A stretch of 64,000 nucleotides of DNA. Origin: Nocardia aurantiaca. Its GTDB lineage: Bacteria > Actinomycetota > Actinomycetes > Mycobacteriales > Mycobacteriaceae. Of the stretch, positions 16,595-25,555 are shown piece by piece. Where the stretch lies: the NCBI RefSeq assembly GCF_009708175.1, contig NZ_WMBB01000010.1, positions 124,001-188,000 on the forward strand, in the 5' to 3' direction. A model generated the notes under the pieces. The model was given only the letters and a program-made list of their open reading frames with translations. It did no database searches and was not told the origin of the DNA. The first letter of the stretch is position 1. Every line of letters starts with the position of its first letter. Both the position numbers and the translations under genes were made by a program.

Positions 16595-17944
16595 GTGTCG
16601 CCCGGCATCTTCGATATCACTGCCACCCCACTGCCCGCGCACCGCGACGACTGGGAACGGCGTCTACTCGAGCATCCGAATCTGCTGCGCACGATCGCCG
16701 AGAACGTCGGCGGGCCCTTCCACATCATGTATCCCGCCCGGATCGTGGAGAACATCCGCGCCTTTCAGAAGGTGTTCGCCGACGCCGAGGTCAGGGGGGA
16801 CATCTACTACGCCAAAAAGGCGAACAAATCCCCGAGTGTCGTCGGCGCCTGCGCGAAAACAGGTACGGGCTTGGACGTCTCCAGCGGGGGAGAGTTCCTG
16901 GCCGCGTTGCGCGGCGGCATCCGGGGCGCGGATCTGATGGTCACCGGGCCCGCCAAATCCGATGACCTACTGGAACTCTCGGCGCGCTACAGCGCCCTGG
17001 TCGCCATCGACAACCTCGACGAGCTCGCCCGGCTGGCCGGGCTCGGCATTCCGTCGCGTGCTCTGCTGCGCGTGCAACCACCGGGCTCCGAGAGTCGTTT
17101 CGGCCTGACGGATTTCGAACTCGACCTTGCCCTGACCCGGACCGACATCACGGCGATCCGCCTGGAGGGCTTCAGCTTTCACCTCACGGGCTATGAGGCC
17201 GCGCCGCGCGCCGAGATGGCCGCGTCGCTCCTCGAGCGCTGTCCGGAAGCCCGCTCTCTCGGCCACCCGATAACCACAATCTCCATCGGCGGCGGATTCG
17301 GTGTCGACTACGTTCCAGCGGAGGCCTGGAATGCCTTCACGAAGCTGGTCAACCCCCGGTGGTTCCATAATGAGCGGTTTCTGTCCCCGAAGTCCTATTA
17401 CCCCTACCATTTCCCCGAACCGGGCCCCCGCATGCTCGCGGCGGTACTGGCGAACAACGACCTCGGCGCGCGCCTGCGCGAGGCCGGAATTCGGCTGGCC
17501 ATCGAGCCCGGCCGCGCTCTCCTCGACCACGCTGGTTGCAGCGTCTTCGGTATACAGGGCATCAAAACCCGCATCGCATATGGCGTCCCGTACGACATCC
17601 TCACCGTGAATGGCAGCAGCCTCAGCCTCTCCGAGCAATGGTTCAACAGTGAGTACCTGCCCGACCCCATTCTGTGGCCCCAGTCGGCGGGATCGATGAC
17701 ACCGACCAGCATTGGTGGATGTACCTGCCTCGAAGGCGACATGCTCAGTTGGCGGAGGGTTCCGCTTCCGCGCGCCGCGGAAATGGGTGATCTGCTCATT
17801 TACCCTAATACGGCCGGGTATCAGATGGATTCCAATGAGTCCGCTTTCCATGATCTCCCCATTCCGCCGAAAGTCGTGTTGAACGATGTTTCGGGAGTGC
17901 GAAGTTTCGAGTGGCATCTGGAAGTGCCTCGAACCGTGGACTAA
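16595..17944 (+). CDS. Fold-type III PLP-dependent decarboxylase (Y4yA/SbnH-like)
   Basis: A 449-residue alanine-racemase-fold decarboxylase (DapDC/ODC superfamily). The PLP lysine is in IYYAKKANKS (Lys75). The glycine-rich phosphate loop is ISIGGGFG, EPGRALLDHAG forms the second PLP contact, and GGCTCLEGDML supplies the active-site Cys/Asp pair from the partner subunit. Such enzymes decarboxylate D-amino centres of diamino acids; SbnH acts on citryl-diaminopropionate. GTG 16595 is the first standard start, but AGAAGGAGAG at 16554-16563 sits ideally before an in-frame CTG at 16568, which would add nine residues. Substrate unknown. Confidence 0.8.
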   Translation: MSPGIFDITATPLPAHRDDWERRLLEHPNLLRTIAENVGGPFHIMYPARIVENIRAFQKVFADAEVRGDIYYAKKANKSPSVVGACAKTGTGLDVSSGGEFLAALRGGIRGADLMVTGPAKSDDLLELSARYSALVAIDNLDELARLAGLGIPSRALLRVQPPGSESRFGLTDFELDLALTRTDITAIRLEGFSFHLTGYEAAPRAEMAASLLERCPEARSLGHPITTISIGGGFGVDYVPAEAWNAFTKLVNPRWFHNERFLSPKSYYPYHFPEPGPRMLAAVLANNDLGARLREAGIRLAIEPGRALLDHAGCSVFGIQGIKTRIAYGVPYDILTVNGSSLSLSEQWFNSEYLPDPILWPQSAGSMTPTSIGGCTCLEGDMLSWRRVPLPRAAEMGDLLIYPNTAGYQMDSNESAFHDLPIPPKVVLNDVSGVRSFEWHLEVPRTVD

Positions 17945-18021
17945 CGTGGCCGTCGGCTTCGTTCACGGCTCTGGTCTGCCCTATTCCGAGTAATCATGAC
18001 CTTTCGAAGGAGAAAACCTCC

Positions 18022-19386
18022 ATGCCGGTTATTGCCAGGCGTGTGTCGGAGCTGATCGGACAGACGCCGTTGTTCGAGCTGGGTGTCAGCCGAACGACCG
18101 GGTCGAGGCTGTTGCTGAAGCTGGAGACGAGGAATCCGACCGGGTCCGCCAAGATCAGGATGGCGCGGGCGATGGTGGTGGACGCCGAGCGGCGCGGGGT
18201 GTTGCGGCCGGGTGGGCACATTATCGAATCGACCTCGGGGAATACCGGATTGGGGCTTGCCGTCGTGGCGCGGGAGCGGGGGTATCGGTTCACCGCGGTG
18301 GTCGATCACCATGCGTGCGCGGCGAAGCTGAATGCCATGCGGGCCATGGGAACCGTGCTCGAATTCGTGTCCGATGAGGGCGATGACGGGCTGTCCACCT
18401 CGGCGCGCGAGGAACGTGCGGCCGAGATGGCCGAGCTGGAAGGACCGACCGCCTTCTTCTCGGCGCAACACGACAACCCGGCCAACGGCGTCGGCTATTA
18501 CGGGCTCGCGGAAGAACTGCTGGAGGCCCTCGAGAAGGTCGACATCCTCGTGGGCGCGGTCGGCACGGGCGGGTCGCTGTTCGGTACCGCCCGTGGGCTG
18601 CGGGACCGTGGTTGCCGGCCACGGCTGGTAGGCGTCGAGCCGGAAGGCTCGATCGCCTTCGGCGGCCCGGCGCACGATTACTGGCAGTCGGGGACGGGGA
18701 CGCCGCTGGGTGCGGAACCCGGTATTCATGTGGATCAGGACCTGCACCTGATCGATGAACGAGACCGGATCAAGGTTTCCGATGTCGACGCCTTCGCGAC
18801 CGCCCGCGCGCTGGCCGCCGAACTCGGCCTGTTGATCGGCGGTTCGTCGGGCAGCACAGTGCTCGCGGCCCTCACGCGACTCGACGACTATCCGCCTCAT
18901 TCCGTCATCGTGGCGATCGTCAACGATGACGGGGAGAAGTATCTGGACACGGTGTTCGACGAGCAGTGGATGCACGACCGCCACCTCGTCGACAAGACTC
19001 GCGAAATCGAGATCGTGGAATTGCTGCGGCGGCATCGGCCCGCATATCGGCCCGATCCTCGGGAAATCGAACTCATGCGCCATCTCGATCACGCGCTGCC
19101 GCATCAGGCGGGCGGCACGGACCCGACCGGCCTGACCCGGCAGGCCGAACTGATCCACACGCTGTCCGCCCTGGGCATGCCCGCCCATGAGATCGGCGAC
19201 CTCCTGGCCGGAAACGACGATCGGATGCGCCTGGCCCTGGAAGAGCATCGGCAGCGGCTGACCGACCAGGCCGATCTGGTCGCGCGATTCATCGCGACCA
19301 TGCACGGAACCGCGCGTGGCGATACGTACACCATTCACATGCCGGACAGCGCACCGGCGATCGCGGAGGAGGCTGCCGCGAAATGA
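18022..19386 (+). CDS. Cysteine-synthase-like PLP enzyme (SbnA/VioB-like) with C-terminal extension
   Basis: A 454-residue fold-type II PLP enzyme. The PLP lysine is Lys44 in RNPTGSAKIRMA (classical enzymes have KDR). The substrate loop ESTSGNTG is at 69-76, the phosphate loop GTGGS at 181-185, and GGSSGST follows later. The catalytic core ends near residue 320 at LDTVFDEQWM. About 130 helical residues follow, with LIHTLSALGMPAHEIGDLL and an amphipathic helix ALEEHRQRLTDQADLV, reminiscent of MerR-type dimerisation segments. SbnA joins O-phosphoserine and glutamate. GAAGGAG 9 nt upstream fixes ATG 18022. The exporter gene overlaps its stop. Confidence 0.82.
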   Translation: MPVIARRVSELIGQTPLFELGVSRTTGSRLLLKLETRNPTGSAKIRMARAMVVDAERRGVLRPGGHIIESTSGNTGLGLAVVARERGYRFTAVVDHHACAAKLNAMRAMGTVLEFVSDEGDDGLSTSAREERAAEMAELEGPTAFFSAQHDNPANGVGYYGLAEELLEALEKVDILVGAVGTGGSLFGTARGLRDRGCRPRLVGVEPEGSIAFGGPAHDYWQSGTGTPLGAEPGIHVDQDLHLIDERDRIKVSDVDAFATARALAAELGLLIGGSSGSTVLAALTRLDDYPPHSVIVAIVNDDGEKYLDTVFDEQWMHDRHLVDKTREIEIVELLRRHRPAYRPDPREIELMRHLDHALPHQAGGTDPTGLTRQAELIHTLSALGMPAHEIGDLLAGNDDRMRLALEEHRQRLTDQADLVARFIATMHGTARGDTYTIHMPDSAPAIAEEAAAK

Positions 19387-20780
19387 TCGGGGGGCTACGG
19401 CAATCCGATGGGCGGGCGCTGACTTCGCTTGCCGCGCCCATCGCTGTGACCCAGTTGGCTCAGGTCGCGGTGTCCACCACGAATATTGCGTTGATGGGGA
19501 CGCTCGGGGTGCGGCAGGTGGCGGCGGGCGGATTGGCGTTGGTGTTGTTCAACCAGATTCGGACCATGTGCGTGGGGTTGATTACCGGGACGGGTAATCA
19601 GGTGGCCACCGTGGTGAGTCGTGCCGAGAAGCAGGGGCGGGGCGCCGAGGGAGAGGTGCGGGAGGTTGTCAGGTCGAGTTTTCTGATTGCGACCGTCGCC
19701 GGATTGCTCGGGGGCGCACTGCTCATCGGATCGGGGTGGACGCTGCGGTGGCTCGGACAGGACGCGGAGGTGCTGGTGCAGGCACGGCCGATGATGGTCG
19801 CGTTGGCGCCGGGGCTGGTGCCCTGCCTGTGGTTTCAGGTTGTGCGGCAGTACACGGTGGGGATGCAGCGGCCGCAGGCGTTGCTGCTGGTGACGTTGGG
19901 GTCGGTGGTGCTGAATCTGGTGCTGGCGCTGACCTTCATACACGGGTGGGCGGGATCGCCGGAACTGGGGTTGACGGGCGTCGGCGTGGCGACCTCGCTG
20001 GTTTTCGCGATCACCTTCGGGGTGTTCTGGGCGATGGTGCGGCGGAATCCGAATCTCGGTGCGACGCTGCCGGTTCGGATGTGGCCGGTGCGTGCGGCGA
20101 CGGTGCGGGAGGAGTTGCGGCTGGGGACGCCGATCGCGCTCACCTATGGGTCCGAGGCGGGGATGTTCTCGGTGCTGGCGCTGGTGATGGGGAGCCTGGG
20201 GTCGGCGGCGCTGGCCGCGCACAATGTCGTGTCTCAGATCGTGTACATCGTGTTCCAGGTGGCGATCGGGCTCTCACACGGTGCGTCGATCCTGGTGAGC
20301 AAGGCGGTGGCGCGCGATGAGTTCGCGCACGCGCGGTCGGTGGCATGGCTGGCGCTACGGTGCGCGGGACTGATGGCCGGTGTCACGGGGATCGCGTATG
20401 TGCTGGCGCCGGACGGGGTGCTGCGGCCGTTCCTCGCCGACAGCGACTCGGCGACCGTGGCGCTCGCGCACACGCTGCTGGTGATCGCCATCGTTCTGCA
20501 GTTCTTCGACGCCGCCCAGAACATCGGAGTCGGTCTGCTGCGCGGACTCGAGGACACCGGGGCCGGCTTCCGGCTCTCCGTGGTCGGCTACTGGGGTGTG
20601 GGATTGCCCACGGCGTTGCTGCTGGCGTTCCCGGCCAGCCTCGGCGCGGTGGGCGTCTGGTGGGGGCTCACGGCCGGTCTGGCGACCACAGCCGCCCTGA
20701 TGCTGCGCCGCTACTTCGCCCTGCTCCATGCCCGTGAGCAGGAACATCCGCGACTGCTGGCCGGTAGCCTCCGCCATTAG
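19383..20780 (+). CDS. MATE-family efflux transporter
   Basis: A 465-residue, 12-TM MATE (MatE) exporter that extrudes cationic or amphipathic metabolites using an ion gradient. The two repeated halves are visible, each with a MatE-like opening: SLAAPIAVTQLAQVAVSTTN and LRLGTPIALTYGSEAGMFSV. The ATG overlaps the upstream PLP synthase stop as ATGA, so it is translated with the cluster, and it is the obvious exporter for its product. Last gene of the operon; a 159-bp gap follows. Confidence 0.88.
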   Translation: MIGGLRQSDGRALTSLAAPIAVTQLAQVAVSTTNIALMGTLGVRQVAAGGLALVLFNQIRTMCVGLITGTGNQVATVVSRAEKQGRGAEGEVREVVRSSFLIATVAGLLGGALLIGSGWTLRWLGQDAEVLVQARPMMVALAPGLVPCLWFQVVRQYTVGMQRPQALLLVTLGSVVLNLVLALTFIHGWAGSPELGLTGVGVATSLVFAITFGVFWAMVRRNPNLGATLPVRMWPVRAATVREELRLGTPIALTYGSEAGMFSVLALVMGSLGSAALAAHNVVSQIVYIVFQVAIGLSHGASILVSKAVARDEFAHARSVAWLALRCAGLMAGVTGIAYVLAPDGVLRPFLADSDSATVALAHTLLVIAIVLQFFDAAQNIGVGLLRGLEDTGAGFRLSVVGYWGVGLPTALLLAFPASLGAVGVWWGLTAGLATTAALMLRRYFALLHAREQEHPRLLAGSLRH

Positions 20781-20939
20781 TCCCGACATCCAAATCTCAC
20801 CTTCCCGCAAGCAGGTCGTCACTGGGCGGGGGCAACCTGGAGGAAACACGCTTCGCTATTCTGGCGACGAGATCGGCAAGCTCCGTCGACAGAGTCGGCA
20901 AGCCGAGGGGCGCTACCACCAACGCCGGGGAGGATGTCC

Positions 20940-21893
20940 GTGCACATCTCGCGAGTCGCCGAGTATCCCAGGGCAGATCATGTCCTTTTCCATTTCAGCG
21001 ACACCCATCTGATCGCCGCCGACACCGGGCTCTACGGCGCGGTCGACGCCGAGGCGCGGCTGTCCACCCTGCTCGAGCAGGCCGAGGCCAGCCGCATCGC
21101 GCCGACCGCCATCGTCTTCACCGGCGACCTCACCGACCAGGGCGAGCCGGGCGCGTACCGCGCACTGCGGGACCTGGTGGAGCCGTGGGCCGAACGGATC
21201 GGCGCGCCCGTGGTGTGGGTCGCCGGCAACCACGACGACCGGGCGGTCCTGCGCGAGCATCTGCTGGATGAGCAGGGTTCCGGCGCACCGTTCGATGCCG
21301 TGCACATGTTCGACGGGCTGCGCGTCATCGCGCTCGACACCACGGTCCCGGGGCACCATTGGGGTGAGGTCACCGACGACCAATTGGCCTGGCTGCGTGA
21401 GGTTCTCGCCGAACCCGCACCCTTCGGCACCGTGCTGGCCATGCACCACCCGCCCATCCCCTGCGTCCAGGACCTGGCCGTGCTGGTGGAGCTGCGCGAC
21501 CAGCGCCGCCTGGCCGATGCGCTGGACGGCACCGATGTGCGCGCCATTCTGGCCGGACACCTGCACCTTTCGAGCACCGCGACCTTCGCCGGGATACCGG
21601 TCTCGGTGGCCTCGGCAACCTGCTACAGCCAGGACATGGCGGCCGCGGAGGGCGGCCAGCGCGGCCGCGACGGCGCGCAGGCCTTCAACTATGTCCATAT
21701 CTACCCCGACACCGTCGTGCATTCGGTGGTACCCATCGGCCACGGCCCGACCGTCGGTCAGCCCGCCGATCCCGAACAGGCGGCCAACCGGCTCGCCGAT
21801 GCCGGAATCGTGATTCCCCCGGCGGCCCGCATCCCACACGTCTTGCGCCGCCGGACCGAGGCCCCCGAGTCCGACGGCGAGGCAGTCCTCTGA
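20940..21893 (+). CDS. Class III cyclic-nucleotide phosphodiesterase-like metallophosphoesterase (Rv0805-like)
   Basis: A 317-residue calcineurin-like metallophosphoesterase. All metal-binding blocks are present: FSDTHL, GDLTDQG, GNHDD, AMHHPP and GHLHLSS. Overall layout resembles M. tuberculosis Rv0805, which hydrolyses 2',3'- and 3',5'-cyclic nucleotides. A GTG at 20940 is preferred: GGGAGG lies 6 nt upstream, whereas the ATG at 20934 directly abuts that ribosome-binding site. It probably has its own promoter in the preceding gap and need not belong to the iron-box cluster. True substrate may be broader than cAMP. Confidence 0.85.
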   Translation: MHISRVAEYPRADHVLFHFSDTHLIAADTGLYGAVDAEARLSTLLEQAEASRIAPTAIVFTGDLTDQGEPGAYRALRDLVEPWAERIGAPVVWVAGNHDDRAVLREHLLDEQGSGAPFDAVHMFDGLRVIALDTTVPGHHWGEVTDDQLAWLREVLAEPAPFGTVLAMHHPPIPCVQDLAVLVELRDQRRLADALDGTDVRAILAGHLHLSSTATFAGIPVSVASATCYSQDMAAAEGGQRGRDGAQAFNYVHIYPDTVVHSVVPIGHGPTVGQPADPEQAANRLADAGIVIPPAARIPHVLRRRTEAPESDGEAVL

Positions 21894-21978
21894 GCGAGGC
21901 CGAGACTACTGCGACGGGAGCCGAAACCGCTTCAGCCTGCGCCTGATCCGAAACCGCCCCTGGTTTCACCGCTAGAGA

Positions 21979-22185
21979 TCACTGCGCGAGTGCGGCGATC
22001 CCCACATCAGCGCACATATCGTCATGCGCGGGAACGCCTCCGCTGACCGCGATCGCACCGACAACGGCATCGCCTCGCCGGATCGACCGAGAACCCGCGC
22101 CCGCGACAATGGGTACACCGGCAACCTGACCCATCTGCACGAACAGCGCGGGCCACGCCTGCCGCAGACCCATCAACTCACGCAA
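21979..22185 (-). pseudogene. Truncated GlcG/HbpS-like (DUF336) remnant
   Basis: A 68-codon frame matching only the C-terminal half of a GlcG/HbpS heme-binding-type domain: FVQMGQVAGVPIVAGAGSRS, then AVVGAIAVSGGVPAHDD and IAALAQ. Intact members are about 140 residues, so the N-terminal half is missing. No matching N-terminal part is seen upstream on this strand. A short genuine protein is possible but less likely. Confidence 0.55.
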
Positions 22186-22510
22186 GCTGGGCTATGAATT
22201 CGACGACGACGATTGCGAACGCGGCTCAATCAATGCCCCGGATCAGTAGCCAGGTCAGGAGGCGGAGGGGGATTTGAAGGCCCGACCGGCGAACCGCGGG
22301 TCATCCGCCAAACGCTTCGCCGTTTCCAAGAACCCACGATCTGGAGAGCGCTCCAGGTCAACGGCTTGCCGTGAGACGAGGACGGTGAGGTCGCAGGTGT
22401 GCGACAAGGCGCTGTTACGGCGGGCCGGTGAAGGTGGCCTGGCGCGAGTGGATCGTGCGCGGCATCCGCCGGGACCGCCGCGGCCCGGCGATCTGCTTCG
22501 TCTAGATTCT
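22186..22510. other. Gene-poor stretch between the GlcG-like remnant and the DUF222 gene
   Basis: Frames on both strands here are short and lack recognisable motifs. A minus-strand frame ending at 22255 (translating as LTVLVSRQAVDLERSPDRG and on) could be another decayed gene tail, but I cannot assign it. Confidence 0.4.
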
Positions 22511-22575
22511 GAATATTGTTGATTCACAATAGAATTCACGTATATCGGCGTGAATCGCATTGATAGAATTGACGT
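22511..22575 (+). promoter_or_regulatory. AT-rich promoter of the DUF222 gene, probably leaderless
   Basis: This segment is markedly AT-rich compared with its surroundings. TAGAAT at 22564-22569 is a good -10 element that ends only 6 nt before the ATG at 22576, so transcription would start at or next to the initiation codon. No ribosome-binding site is present. GATTCAC and GTGAATC form an inverted repeat upstream. Confidence 0.55.
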
Positions 22576-24042
22576 ATGAAGTGGAGGGAGTTGGTTCACG
22601 CTGACGTGCCCGCGGCGGTGTCCGCGGTGCGCGAGGCGACCGACGACCTCCTGGACCTGCCTCTGGTGCCGTATGCCGACGACGAGATCGTGGACGCGAT
22701 GCGTGAGGTCGAGGCGGTGCGTCGGCAGTTGGATGTGGTGGCGCGGCAGCTGGCGGCCGAGGCGCAGTCACGGTGCCTGCCCCAGCGTTCCGGGTCGGGC
22801 AAACTGTCGACGTTCCTGCGGGAGACGCTGAACCTGGGTCGGGGTGAGGCGGCCGCGCGGGCCGCGGCGGTGGATGTGCTCGCGGACACGGCCGATCCGG
22901 TCAGTGGTGTGGTGTAGTCCCCGGTGGTGGTGTGGACCGCTGCCGCCCAGGCGCGTGGTTTGGTCTCGGGTGAGCATGCGCGGGTGATCGGCAAGATCAT
23001 GGCCCGGATCCCCGGCAGCGTGAACGCCGATGATCGGGAGTTGGCCGATCAGCAGTTGGTGGGGTTGGCGTTGCACATGTCCCCGGATGTGTTGCCGGTG
23101 TTGGGGGAACGGATCCTGGCCCACCTCGACCCCGACGGCCGCCGGACCGGTGATGAGGATCGCGCCCGTATGCGCGGGATCTGTCTGGGTGCCCAACGCG
23201 CGGACGGGATGCGGCCGGTGTCGGGGTTATTGTCCCCGGCGCTGTCGGCGGTGCTGGACCCGTATCTGGCCAAGGCCGCCCGCCCGGGCATGTGCAACCC
23301 CGACGACCCCTGGGTCGCCGATGATCGCCTCGACGCGAAGACGGTGGAGCAGGCCGCCGGGCGGGATCGGCGCTCGACCGCGCAACGCACCCATGATGCG
23401 GTGTTGGCGTTGCTGCGCCCGGACTTCGGGCCGGCGAAGTTCGGGGCGCATCGGGGAGTGCCGGTGTCGACGATCTTCACCATGACCGTGGCCGAGCTGG
23501 AGCGGGCCGCCGGGGTCACCACCACCGCATCCGGGGGCAGCATCTCCATCCCCGAGGCCCTGCGGCTCGCGCAGAACGCGATCCCGTTCCTGGCGGTGTT
23601 CGACCACCACGGGCTCCCGCTGCATTTGGGTCGTGGTCAACGGCTGGCGTCCCCGGCGCAGCGATTGGCGTTGATCGCCGCCGAGAAGGGGTGCACCCGA
23701 CCCGGTTGCACCGCCCCCGCCACCCTGACGGCGGTGCATCATGTGCAGGAATGGTCCCAGGGCGGGACGACCGATATCGAGAATCTGACCTTGGCCTGCG
23801 ATGCCTGCCACGGCCTGGTTCATGACGGGCCCGGTGGCTGGAAAACGGTGGTGCTGGGCCATGATTCGGAGTATCCGGGCCGCACCGGATGGATCGCGCC
23901 ACCCCACCAAGACCCCAGCCAAACCCCACGGGTCAACCACCATCATCAGGCCCCTGAGCAGATGGCCAGAAACCTGGCTCGATCGCGGGACGAGCGGCGA
24001 GCATGGCTGTCGAGCGAGCGCACCGAGGGTAGCCCTGTCTGA
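22576..24042 (+). pseudogene. DUF222/HNH (13E12-type) protein gene split by an in-frame amber codon
   Basis: Codons 1-113 and the frame from 22924 to 24042 (372 codons) lie in one reading frame, separated by a single TAG at 22915-22917. Together they give about 488 residues, the usual length of DUF222-HNH proteins. The N-terminal part has the DUF222 helices (DAMREVEAVRRQLDVVARQL). The C-terminal part has the full HNH module: KGCTRPGCTAPATLTAVHHV, EWSQGGTTDIENL, LACDACHGLVH. The family includes the 13E12 repeats of M. tuberculosis, linked to phage integration. The rest of the frame is undamaged, suggesting a recent nonsense change, readthrough, or a sequencing error. GTG 22924 could restart translation. 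Confidence 0.8.
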
Positions 24043-24148
24043 GGCGGGGCCATCACGGCTGCCCGCCGCCTGCGAGCGGTCCTCGATGACGCGACCACCC
24101 AGGAATAGAGCCGGGTGATTTCATGAAGCGCTGAACGAGCGATGCTTT

Positions 24149-24484
24149 TCACCGGCTGAATTCGCCGTTGGCGACGCCCTTGGTGAAGGCGTCCCATTCG
24201 GCGGCGTCGTACTCGAGGGTGACGCCCTGGGGGCCGGCGAGCGTCGCGCATCCGTCGGCGAAGACGTTGACGGACAGCTGTTCTCCGATTCTGCCGGAGT
24301 TGGCGCTCAGCACCAGGTTCAGGAAGGCGGGCCAGAGGTCGCGGGCGATCGCGAGCGTCGGCTGATCGTGAGACGGGCCCGTGTACTTGCTGTCTCGGAT
24401 GAGCACACGGTCGGCGCGGTGCGCGACCTCGACGCAGGTACCGTCCCCGCCGCTGAAGGTGGACTTGAAGAATTCGGCACTCAC
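24149..24484 (-). CDS. DUF397 domain protein
   Basis: A 111-residue actinobacterial DUF397 protein. It opens SAEFFKSTFSGGDGTCVEVAH, the usual W/F-x-K-S-S-x-S-x-G-x-x-CVEVA pattern, followed by VLIRDSKYTGP. The last 30 residues carry a second, partial copy (CATLAGPQGVTLEYDAAEWDAFTKGVANGEF) that matches the usual DUF397 C-terminus. GTG 24484 has GGTGG upstream; GTG 24493 is an alternative. It follows the XRE regulator by 10 bp, the standard pairing; these pairs have been likened to regulator/effector or antitoxin/toxin systems. Confidence 0.87.
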   Translation of the reverse strand: MSAEFFKSTFSGGDGTCVEVAHRADRVLIRDSKYTGPSHDQPTLAIARDLWPAFLNLVLSANSGRIGEQLSVNVFADGCATLAGPQGVTLEYDAAEWDAFTKGVANGEFSR

Positions 24485-24494
24485 GGTTTCCACC

Positions 24495-25358
24495 CTAGTT
24501 CTGGCTTGCGATCTCCTTGATCAGCTCGAGTGAACGCTGGTGGTCGAGCGCGATGGATCGGATCTGGTCGAAAAGGTACTCGAGTGCGGTGACTCGCTTC
24601 GGATCATCGACGATCTCGAAGTATGCGGCGGCTTCGATCCAGCCCAGCGTGGGAAGTCGCGCACTCTTGAAGTCCAACAGATGGAATGTCGCGGAGTTGA
24701 GACTCGCGATAGCGCCGCCTGCCTCGTACGGGATGATGCGGATGTCAAGGGTGTCCGGATGCCGCTCCGCCATGGCGATCAGGTGCTGCAGTTGCCTGCT
24801 GCGAATGTCATCGTCGCCGACCCTGTACATCAGGGCCGCCTGTCCCACCACCACCGACAGCTCGAGCGGATCAGGACCTTCGAGTAGCCGCTGCCGACGC
24901 AGCCGCGCGCTGACGCGTGACTCGACCTCGGTTGGCCGCCCAGTGGTCACCCGGGCCTTCATGAGGACGCGCGTGTAGTCCTCTATCTGGAGGAGACCGG
25001 GTATCACGATGTTCTCGAAGCTGCGGACACTCTGCGCACCGGCTTCCAAGCCGTAGAAGCGCATGAGCTGTTCGTTGAACAGCGCGGAATACTCGGCGAA
25101 CGGATGGCGCCCTTTCGCAATGTCACGCAGCGCCAACAACTCTGCTCGTTCGTCGATGTCGAATTCGAGCAGCGCCATGAGGTCCTTCAGCTTGTCCTCG
25201 GCGAGGGTGCCTCGCCCCCGGGTGAGAGCGGACCAATACTGCTGGCTGACATCGAGTGCCTTCGCGATCGCGGCCGTCTTCACTCCGCGGTCGTCGGCCC
25301 GGCTTCGGATGCGCAGCATCAACTCCCAGTTCGCGACCGTTGGAGACGTACCAGTCAT
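24495..25358 (-). CDS. XRE-family regulator with DUF5753/Scr1-like domain
   Basis: A 287-residue cytosolic regulator. The N-terminal HTH (about 24-60) reads GVKTAAIAKALDVSQQYWSAL. The C-terminal DUF5753 domain contains IVIPGLLQIEDYTRVLM, RLRRQRLL and the segment LDIRIIPYEAGG. These are typical Streptomyces/Nocardia HTH proteins that pair with DUF397. ATG 25358 is supported by AGGAAGGA 6 nt upstream. The palindrome GTTGTAACAAC (25437-25447) in its upstream region is a candidate operator. Confidence 0.88.
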   Translation of the reverse strand: MTGTSPTVANWELMLRIRSRADDRGVKTAAIAKALDVSQQYWSALTRGRGTLAEDKLKDLMALLEFDIDERAELLALRDIAKGRHPFAEYSALFNEQLMRFYGLEAGAQSVRSFENIVIPGLLQIEDYTRVLMKARVTTGRPTEVESRVSARLRRQRLLEGPDPLELSVVVGQAALMYRVGDDDIRSRQLQHLIAMAERHPDTLDIRIIPYEAGGAIASLNSATFHLLDFKSARLPTLGWIEAAAYFEIVDDPKRVTALEYLFDQIRSIALDHQRSLELIKEIASQN

Positions 25359-25436
25359 CTCGATCCTTCCTGCGAAGAGGCAGCCAACACGGTATAGCAC
25401 CGGGCAGGTCGGGAGTGCCGCGTCAATGCCTTGCCA

Positions 25437-25479
25437 GTTGTAACAACCTGGCGTAACTTGTTATTGGAACAACACTTCC
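25437..25479. promoter_or_regulatory. Candidate operator region for the XRE regulator
   Basis: A perfect palindrome GTTGTAACAAC is followed by GTAACTTGTTATTGGAACAAC-like half-sites within 32 bp, in an AT-rich patch between the XRE gene and the divergent small membrane protein gene. Confidence 0.5.
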
Positions 25480-25555
25480 GGCAGTGAGGCGTTCGCTGGG
25501 CGGCCTCGAATCGAAGCCCAAGATCCGCAAGCACATTCAGCGAGGAGCTGACGTA

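Noticed and set aside
20934..20936. ATG as start of the phosphodiesterase
   Set aside because: It directly abuts GGGAGG; the GTG 6 nt farther has correct spacing.
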